Positions 57,912 through 64,000 of a stretch of 64,000 bases of DNA are shown here, one piece after another. The stretch lies in contig NZ_CP123622.1 of assembly GCF_029873255.1 (NCBI RefSeq), positions 1-64,000 of the forward strand, read 5' to 3'. Origin of the DNA: Pigmentibacter sp. JX0631. Lineage in GTDB: Bacteria; Bdellovibrionota_B; Oligoflexia; Silvanigrellales; Silvanigrellaceae. Position 1 is the stretch's first letter; each line of letters starts with the position of its first letter. A model generated the notes under the pieces. That model worked only from the letters and a program-made list of their open reading frames with translations, did no database searches and was not told where the DNA came from. The position numbers were made by a program, and so were the translations under genes.

Positions 57912-58304
57912 ATGAAGTTTATAGTCCCAAAAAACAGAACTGAGATTTTAGCTTTTTTAAATAGTATAGAAAAAATTTTTGACATAGATAAAAATAAAAT
58001 CGCTAATCTTAGATTTGTTTTGGAAGAACTACTTACCAACAGTCTAAAGCATTCTCAGAGTAATTTACAGCCACTTGAAATTTATATTGAATTTACTAAT
58101 GAAAAATTTTCTATTGAATACAATGATTACTCTGAAATTTTTGATATTTTTTCTCACTACTCCGAAAATCAAAATTTGTGTACTGACATAGATGACATGC
58201 AAGAAGGAGGATTAGGAATATTTTTAATTTTTAATTTAATAAGAAACTATGAATTTCATTATGATCCTAAACAAATTAAAAACACTATGAAGTTTAACGT
58301 ATGA
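57912..58304 (+). CDS. RsbW/SpoIIAB-like anti-sigma-type serine kinase
   Basis: 130-residue GHKL ATPase. The N box reads VLEELLTNSLKHS, the G1-like box EYNDYSEIFD and the G2-like box EGGLGIFLIFNLI. The family phosphorylates STAS antagonists and sequesters a partner protein, often a sigma factor. No sigma factor gene is in this operon, so the client is unknown. Its stop overlaps the phosphatase gene start by four bases. Confidence 0.85.
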   Translation: MKFIVPKNRTEILAFLNSIEKIFDIDKNKIANLRFVLEELLTNSLKHSQSNLQPLEIYIEFTNEKFSIEYNDYSEIFDIFSHYSENQNLCTDIDDMQEGGLGIFLIFNLIRNYEFHYDPKQIKNTMKFNV

Positions 58305-60211
58305 AACCAGATTTCAAAAAAATAAACATCGATTTCGAAAGTTATTCAAAAAAGGTTATAATAAAGACCATTATTGTTTCAATCTTTTTAGTAATTTTTG
58401 CATTTGTTATTCTTTTTATTAAATTACTAAGTTTTAATGTTGCAATACAAAATGAAAATATCCAAAAAAACTCGCAAATTATAAATTATCAAATTGATTT
58501 TATATCTAAGCATGTTGTTTCGTTAAAAAACTCTTTTTTATCTTTTAAACATTTAGATAGTCACTATAGATACAATCCGCATTTTAGTCATAAAGATGCT
58601 TTTAATAGATATGTATATAATTCCCCTAATATAGGAACTTTTATTTCTTTATATTCACCAATGACATTTTTTCTGGATGAATTCTCAGCACTCGAACACT
58701 TATCTGTTATGATTAAAAATTTCCAAAAAATTGACTATGTTCTTTGGACTTATTACTACTCTAAAAATAAATTTGTCTATGTATACCCTTTTATAGAAAA
58801 TCCATTAACTTATAAATTTTCTGAAAAATCATATAATGGTGATATTCTTGAAAACACCGTAACTACTAATAAACCATATATTTCTACAATATATGACGAT
58901 TTAATCACAAAGAAGAAAGTATTTGCACTTACTGTTCCCATTTTTAAAGATAGAATATTTCAAGGAACATTTGCTCTAGATATAGATCTAGAGCAACTTT
59001 TTCAAAGTGTTTCAAACCTAAATGTAAATAATAAACATATCAATCTTTTTTTAGTAGATAGAAAAAATCAACACTATTCTCTAGATAAACAATACGATGA
59101 TACTGATTGGTTTGTTTATTCAGAACACTCTAAAATAAAATTGGGATACAATTTTAAAAATTTTCATGTTTATAATACACAAAAAATTGTCGATGGAATT
59201 GTATTAGTCAGTACTTTTTCAATAATAGATATTTTAAAAAACTCTTTACTTGATCCCAATTTAATTTACTTTGTATTTGTTTTAATTTTATTTTATTTAT
59301 TTATCTTTTTCTTTTACTATAGATATATAAAACCACAGCATGCTATTTTAATAGGTGTACTTGAATATTTAGATTCTCGAAAAGACACTAAAGAATCGAA
59401 GATGAATGCAATCACAAAAGAAGTGTATCGTGTTTTCAAGTATTTAGTGTCTGAATTTTCAGTAAAAATTAAAATTGATAATGATATAAGACATAGCAAA
59501 GAAACAATAGAATATTTTATTAAAAGCTCACACATAGAAAAAAACTTTGGCTATATGATTAATCCTGCTTTTAACTTTAGCGGCGATTATGTCAGAATTT
59601 TTGAACTTGAAAATGATTTAAAAATCTTTTTTGTTGCTGATGTTTCTGGGAAAGGTGTCGGCGCTATGATTTTAGTAAATCATATTGATATCTTTTTTAA
59701 TTTCAATTTAAAATTAGTCCACAGTTTAGAAAGTTTTGAAAACATATTGAATGAATTCAATAAATATATGGTTGTAAAAAATATTAATTGCAACTTTATT
59801 TCTTTTAAAGCAATTGCTGTTTGCCAAAAGAGGAATGAAATATATATTATTAACGCTGGTGCTCCTAATTTATTTTATACTGATGAAAATAATCTTGTCC
59901 ATGAAGTTAAAAGTACAGATTCATTTACTCCAATTGGAATAAATTCTAATGAAGAATATAAATTTTGTAGCTTGCAAGTAAAAAACAAAGTTAAGTTTTT
60001 GATTTCAACTACTGATGGAATATTAGAACAAAAAAACAAAACAGGAATATTTTACCAAAATAGTTTTCAAGATGCCTTACGCTTCAGCATGACAATGCAA
60101 AGCATTGACGAAATGATCAAATACATTTGGCAAGATTTTTTTACTTTCATTGAAAATTATGAAAATCAGTACGATGATTTTACCTTATTGATGATTCGAC
60201 TGGAGGAGTGA
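58301..60211 (+). CDS. Membrane sensor with SpoIIE/PP2C serine phosphatase
   Basis: 636 residues. TM1 lies at about 20-44, then an extracytoplasmic region of some 275 residues of dCache-like size, TM2 at about 322-343, a helical linker, and a PP2C-type SpoIIE phosphatase (about 430-636). The metal-binding residues appear in FSGDYVRI, VADVSGKGVGAM, TTDGILEQ and YDDFTLLMIR. It should dephosphorylate the STAS protein when the sensor domain binds its ligand. Translation is coupled to the kinase gene. Its end overlaps the convergent WYL gene by 32 bases. Confidence 0.88.
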   Translation: MKPDFKKINIDFESYSKKVIIKTIIVSIFLVIFAFVILFIKLLSFNVAIQNENIQKNSQIINYQIDFISKHVVSLKNSFLSFKHLDSHYRYNPHFSHKDAFNRYVYNSPNIGTFISLYSPMTFFLDEFSALEHLSVMIKNFQKIDYVLWTYYYSKNKFVYVYPFIENPLTYKFSEKSYNGDILENTVTTNKPYISTIYDDLITKKKVFALTVPIFKDRIFQGTFALDIDLEQLFQSVSNLNVNNKHINLFLVDRKNQHYSLDKQYDDTDWFVYSEHSKIKLGYNFKNFHVYNTQKIVDGIVLVSTFSIIDILKNSLLDPNLIYFVFVLILFYLFIFFFYYRYIKPQHAILIGVLEYLDSRKDTKESKMNAITKEVYRVFKYLVSEFSVKIKIDNDIRHSKETIEYFIKSSHIEKNFGYMINPAFNFSGDYVRIFELENDLKIFFVADVSGKGVGAMILVNHIDIFFNFNLKLVHSLESFENILNEFNKYMVVKNINCNFISFKAIAVCQKRNEIYIINAGAPNLFYTDENNLVHEVKSTDSFTPIGINSNEEYKFCSLQVKNKVKFLISTTDGILEQKNKTGIFYQNSFQDALRFSMTMQSIDEMIKYIWQDFFTFIENYENQYDDFTLLMIRLEE

Positions 60212-61280
60212 GTTTTGAGTATCTTTCTTGTGCTACTTTTATTTTTTGCAGAATTTCTTCTCTAATATCTTCAGGATCTAGTATAAATATGCTATCCATT
60301 CTACCCAAAATCCATTGTATAAAATCTGAATCATAAGCAACCGAAAATCTAAAAATAATATAATTATCATTCACAATATATTTTAATTTTTCAATATAAT
60401 TTTTTATTTTATCAGTATAATTATTAGGATCTATCAATATCGCTTTTAGATTAAAATACGCTCCATTTTCAATTAAATTTTTCAATTCAACTGCCCGCGC
60501 ATTTATTGCTAGCATAGTAATATGTTTAATTTTAGTTTTATTATCAAGTCCAAAATGATTCCCCATCCGCTTCGAGATTAATTCATGAATATTGAAATCA
60601 TTGTTATTATCATATGAAGTGTTAGAATTTTCTAGAATTTGAATTTGTTTTATTCTATCAAGTCGAAACATCAAATTATCTTCAAGATCAGAATTACTAT
60701 TAATTAATTTGCCAAAAAAATAGGGGGCTTCTGTTATTCCTATTGCAACGGGTTGGACAATATGTAATTTTTCAATACTTTTACCATAACTAGTATAACA
60801 GAGCTGAAGTAACTTTTTTTGATTCATGGCTTGAATAATGGTGTTACTAAATTTAGAAATATTGCTGTTTGCAAATTTTTTAATCCCCTGTGACCAAAAG
60901 AAAATTTTTTTTACTTTATGCAATTCGATATTTGCAATTTTAGCAAGTTGAGAAAAAAGCTGTTCAAGTTGAGTATCTTTTAAAAAAAAGAAATTTTGAA
61001 TCCCTATTAAAGATATAAGCAAATAAACAGCTTGAATTTCATTTACAACAAGTAAACTTTTTAAGGGAAACCAATTTCCTTTTTTATAATTAATAAAACC
61101 ATTTTTTTTGAGAGTTTGAAGATCGCGTTGCAAGGTTTTTATTGAAAGCTTATAGCCTTCCATTTCTAATTTGAGTAAAAGATCTTTACAAGATATTTCA
61201 TTACTAATATAAGAGAATGTTGTTAGAATTCTATTGACATAAACTGTATTTGATTCTTTTTTATCTGAGTGCTCTGACAT
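60180..61280 (-). CDS. WYL-domain transcriptional regulator
   Basis: 366 residues. The N-terminal winged helix (about 10-75) contains SIKTLQRDLQTLKKNGFI, typical of DeoR/HTH_11-type regulators with WYL domains. A WYL domain follows (about 150-240: LLQLCYTSYG and IVQPVAIGITEAPYF), then a WCX-like C-terminus. WYL proteins often control defence genes, including type I-D CRISPR-Cas in Synechocystis. It is divergent from the Cas10d-like gene with 158 bases between, so local control is plausible. GGGAAG lies before ATG 61280. Confidence 0.85.
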   Translation of the reverse strand: MSEHSDKKESNTVYVNRILTTFSYISNEISCKDLLLKLEMEGYKLSIKTLQRDLQTLKKNGFINYKKGNWFPLKSLLVVNEIQAVYLLISLIGIQNFFFLKDTQLEQLFSQLAKIANIELHKVKKIFFWSQGIKKFANSNISKFSNTIIQAMNQKKLLQLCYTSYGKSIEKLHIVQPVAIGITEAPYFFGKLINSNSDLEDNLMFRLDRIKQIQILENSNTSYDNNNDFNIHELISKRMGNHFGLDNKTKIKHITMLAINARAVELKNLIENGAYFNLKAILIDPNNYTDKIKNYIEKLKYIVNDNYIIFRFSVAYDSDFIQWILGRMDSIFILDPEDIREEILQKIKVAQERYSKLTPPVESSIR

Positions 61281-61339
61281 ATTATTCTTCCCTCTGCAAA
61301 AAAGTAAAATTAGTTACCTTAAAAGTCAAATTTTACAAA

Positions 61340-61354
61340 CCTTATATTATAAGG
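61340..61354. promoter_or_regulatory. Palindrome in the WYL/cas10d divergent region
   Basis: CCTTATA, T, TATAAGG is a perfect 15-bp palindrome, 20 bases upstream of the -35 box of the predicted cas10d promoter and 60 bases from the WYL start codon. Its place between divergent genes suits an autoregulated WYL operator. Confidence 0.5.
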
Positions 61355-61373
61355 CTTCAATAATTTAAACTAT

Positions 61374-61402
61374 TTGACCTCTATTTCACAGGCTGTTATG
61401 TT
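61374..61402 (+). promoter_or_regulatory. Predicted sigma-70-type promoter of cas10d
   Basis: TTGACC and TATGTT are separated by 17 bases, 37 bases before the start codon. ATTTCAC at 61383-61389 and GTGAAAT at 61408-61414 form a 7-bp inverted repeat that spans the -10 region, so a bound repressor would block it. Confidence 0.55.
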
Positions 61403-61438
61403 TCGAAGTGAAATTATAAAAAAATGAATGGAGGTAAA

Positions 61439-64000
61439 ATGATTGCAACAGACTTATTTAGTGAATTGGGAAGCAAGACTCATATTACTGAAAGTTTTAA
61501 AGTACATTCAAGTCGAAAATTAAAAGATTATTTAGAAAGTATAGATTTTTCTCAGACTGGAATAAGAACAGGGACAAAATTTTCGACTCACATTTACAAT
61601 GGATTAATTTTTGCGTTTGACTTAATAGAAAACAATGAATTTTTAGATCAATATTCTAGCTACATTTTAATTGTTAGTTGGATAATGCATGATGCAAATA
61701 AAATGTTACCTGAACTAAAAGATACTCCATTAAGTAAAATAGTTGAAATGCCAGAATTTGAAGAATTATTTGAAAAACTAAATTTACACAAGTTTATCAA
61801 TGAAATTACAGATGCTTATTTTAGTTATGAAAAAGCACTTGGAGTAGCTAAGAAAATAATTCCAAATACTAGCTATCGGAACACTAAACAAAATTCTTTA
61901 TTATTTGACAGCAGTGAAGCTTATTTAAAACTTTCCAGATATTGTTCTATTTTAAGCGCTATAGATATTTCTGATTTAGCAGTGGATTCAACTGAGCAGC
62001 AAGAAATTTTATTGCAACATTTAGTAAATGGTTTTCAAACTAAGTTTTATTTAGAAAAAATTAATTTATCCTTAACTTCCAATTCAATTTCTGAATTGCT
62101 GACAACTGCAATAATTAAAACTATAAAAAACATAAAAGGAACTATTCTTTACTATAATTTCAATCAAATAGCATTTGTTTATGCAGAAAAAAATAAATTT
62201 AATTATGATCAATTTAGACAACTTGTATTAGATAATTACATTGAAGAAAGAACAAGTAAGTGTGGGAATATAAATACATTTTTTGATTCTAGCAAAGATG
62301 GAATTAAAGTTTCCGAAGAAGTTTTAAAATTGTTTGATGATAATTTAATTGTTGAGTCTTTATATTCTTGGATAAATAATAGAGAACCCAAAGCTCTTTC
62401 AATAAACTTGCAAGGCCGCATTGAAAAATATAAAACTGATAATTTAAGTTTTGAAGATATTGAATTGAGCAGCAATATAGATGAATTAAAAAAAGTTCAA
62501 ATTATTTCTGCAGCTTTCAATATTCTGAAAGAATTAAATTTAAAGAAAAAGCCAATTGTTCTCATTGAAGAGGAATTAAAACAAAATCCCGAATTTGAGC
62601 TTGAAGAAATAAAAAAATTTCAACGAATAAGTACCTGGAATCACAATGGGAAAGGGTTTGATGACGTATATGAACTTCCCTATATTTTAGGAATACAATT
62701 TCGTGAGAAAGAAAAAGTTGCTAAAACAATTATGGCTACCGCATTAAAATTAGTAAGAAATACATTAACTATTGAAACAGGAAAAAATATAGTTGAAAAT
62801 AGTTTGATTGAATTTATTAACAATTCATTTTCTTTTTCAACAGAGAAGAAACCTCTAAAAGCATTTGAAAAATATTTTAAAAATTATGAAAAAGAAGAAC
62901 GAAGTTCATTTGGATCTTCTTTTACAGATACTTTTAAAATAGTTTCAAGCGAATTTCTTGGGGATATTAAGGTTACTCAATTTAGTAATAATAATCTTGC
63001 AGGCAAAAAAGGAGACCCTTTAAGAATGCAAGATAAAATATTTCAAGAAATAAACTTTATAAACAAAAATGTTCACAATAATTTTCGGTTTTCGTCAGAA
63101 AATTTAAATTTACACCTGTTCCCGAAGAATTCCATAACAAAGTACAAGTTTATTTCTTCGCAGTTGTGTTTTCTCATAGATGAAATTCATATTTTAGAAA
63201 ATAAAAAATGTTTGAATATAAGAAATTTTGAAAATAATTTACAAGATAGTAAATTAAATCCTGATTTTTCTGGAATTTTTTGTAATGAAAGAATAAAAAA
63301 TTCGTTGTATTCAGTGCAACCAATAACAAGTTTTAAAGATGAAGATAAAAATAATTTTTGGTTAAGAAGCATCGCTATCAGTATTGCTATTTCTCATAAA
63401 ACTTACTATAAAGCAGTTCTTACCCCATTTCTCAGTGCACATTATGATGAAAAAAATGAATTTTGTATTTCTGGTTTGCCTGGTTTACTTAGCTACTTTA
63501 TACCTTCAGAAATAACTACTGAAAATACTCCATATCTCTATGAATGGATTCAAAATTTATTTTTGACAGAAAAAAATATTCTTTCTTCGACAAAAAATAA
63601 AAAATATTTAATTACGAACATTTTAAAATCAGCGCAGAAGGGGGGGCTAAACTTAATTTATGAATTAAATATTCTTTATGCGAGATTTACTGAAAATAAG
63701 CAATCCTTTGTTTTAAATGACATTGCTTTACATATTCTTGATTTTAGAAATACATTTTATTCTTTACTTGCTAAATTCAACGAAAATTCAATAAATGGAG
63801 ACGAAATGAAAAAAACAGAAATGTATTTACAAAATATGGCAAAAATAGCTGCTTCTAATTTTTTAGTTATTAATAAAGGAGAAAGTAGATATGGTCTTTC
63901 AAGATGTTTTGATGAAATATTGAAACAAATTAAAAAATCAGCAAAAGAACATTCTTTAAATACTTTACTTGCTGTTTCCCAAGATAAATGTTTTGAAGCC
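61439..64000 (+). CDS. cas10d: Cas10d/Csc3-like type I-D CRISPR effector large subunit (5' part)
   Basis: Open for 854 codons and cut by the window end. GGAGG four bases before ATG 61439 gives a strong start. The N-terminus has STHIYNGLIFAFDL with His 51 and then WIMHDANKML with His84-Asp85, the layout of the HD nuclease domain of Cas10d, which nicks or degrades target DNA in type I-D interference. Around residues 515-535 VTQFSNNNLAGKKGD and RMQDKIF correspond in position to the Cas10d finger region, but the zinc cysteines are missing. No GGDD palm motif is seen in the available part. The divergent WYL gene supports a type I-D locus. The family assignment is by motif and context, not by search. 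Confidence 0.65.
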   Translation, partial: MIATDLFSELGSKTHITESFKVHSSRKLKDYLESIDFSQTGIRTGTKFSTHIYNGLIFAFDLIENNEFLDQYSSYILIVSWIMHDANKMLPELKDTPLSKIVEMPEFEELFEKLNLHKFINEITDAYFSYEKALGVAKKIIPNTSYRNTKQNSLLFDSSEAYLKLSRYCSILSAIDISDLAVDSTEQQEILLQHLVNGFQTKFYLEKINLSLTSNSISELLTTAIIKTIKNIKGTILYYNFNQIAFVYAEKNKFNYDQFRQLVLDNYIEERTSKCGNINTFFDSSKDGIKVSEEVLKLFDDNLIVESLYSWINNREPKALSINLQGRIEKYKTDNLSFEDIELSSNIDELKKVQIISAAFNILKELNLKKKPIVLIEEELKQNPEFELEEIKKFQRISTWNHNGKGFDDVYELPYILGIQFREKEKVAKTIMATALKLVRNTLTIETGKNIVENSLIEFINNSFSFSTEKKPLKAFEKYFKNYEKEERSSFGSSFTDTFKIVSSEFLGDIKVTQFSNNNLAGKKGDPLRMQDKIFQEINFINKNVHNNFRFSSENLNLHLFPKNSITKYKFISSQLCFLIDEIHILENKKCLNIRNFENNLQDSKLNPDFSGIFCNERIKNSLYSVQPITSFKDEDKNNFWLRSIAISIAISHKTYYKAVLTPFLSAHYDEKNEFCISGLPGLLSYFIPSEITTENTPYLYEWIQNLFLTEKNILSSTKNKKYLITNILKSAQKGGLNLIYELNILYARFTENKQSFVLNDIALHILDFRNTFYSLLAKFNENSINGDEMKKTEMYLQNMAKIAASNFLVINKGESRYGLSRCFDEILKQIKKSAKEHSLNTLLAVSQDKCFEA

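Noticed and set aside
62236..63372. Minus-strand open frames of 61-79 codons within the cas10d-like gene
   Set aside because: They lie antisense to a continuous 854-codon frame with a strong ribosome-binding site and HD motif.

Overview
The window is AT-rich (roughly 30 % GC by eye) and comes from a Gram-negative bacterium. Signs of this are several signal-peptide outer-membrane beta-barrels, lipobox lipoproteins, a Tat substrate, CheA/CheW, an orphan PAS histidine kinase and many TTG/GTG starts. The gene mix (VCC-like cytolysin, REC-TPR and REC-PilZ proteins, very AT-rich coding, many unique lipoproteins) fits Bdellovibrionota/Silvanigrellales-type bacteria. That placement is an inference from style and not a phylogenetic result.

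Layout. 0.1-10.3 kb: clpB; a Vibrio-cholerae-cytolysin-like pore-forming protein with a lipobox; a two-gene unit encoding a racemase-fold protein without catalytic cysteines and a beta-barrel; a fused E1 alpha/beta 2-oxoacid dehydrogenase; an Asn-Gly-Gly repeat secreted protein; and a RipA-like membrane protein beside a decayed tandem copy of itself and five 16-bp direct repeats. 10.4-17.1 kb, minus strand: a SprT-type/DUF2786 protein, then a chemosensory operon cheA (two Hpt domains) - cheW - OB-fold lipoprotein - large lipoprotein. 17.1-18.4 kb: maf and yggS.

18.5-22.9 kb: a LysM/beta-barrel fusion, then a nitric-oxide module. It holds a truncated haemoglobin and a 2Fe-2S/FAD/NAD reductase behind a 47-bp near-perfect palindrome that contains an NsrR-type operator, with nsrR itself about 1 kb away. 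22.9-31 kb, minus strand: an MRP-like full ABC transporter with degenerate ATPase motifs, a degenerate CPBP protein, a REC-TPR protein and priA. 31-32.6 kb: a solute-binding protein and a PgpC-like phosphatase.

32.6-41.3 kb is one long minus-strand run: pyrG, hemL, a CPBP protease, dtd, a histidine kinase, a Tat-exported dienelactone hydrolase, three DsrE-like proteins and a GNAT. 41.3-47.8 kb: a large protein of unknown function, an asparagine-synthetase-like amidotransferase, REC-PilZ, MarC and YhhN.

48-60.2 kb is the most striking block. A 3200-residue trimodular NRPS (A-T-C-A-T-C-A-T-reductase) carries a C-terminal cyclic-nucleotide-binding-like domain. It is followed, 8 nt away and in one tight operon, by a complete partner-switching set: a STAS antagonist, an RsbW-like kinase, and a membrane sensor with a SpoIIE/PP2C phosphatase. 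Convergent with this operon is a WYL regulator. Diverging from the WYL gene is an 854-codon open frame that runs off the window end and looks like the start of a type I-D CRISPR-Cas effector locus (Cas10d/Csc3 with an HD nuclease motif). No CRISPR array, rRNA, tRNA or insertion sequence was recognised inside the window.
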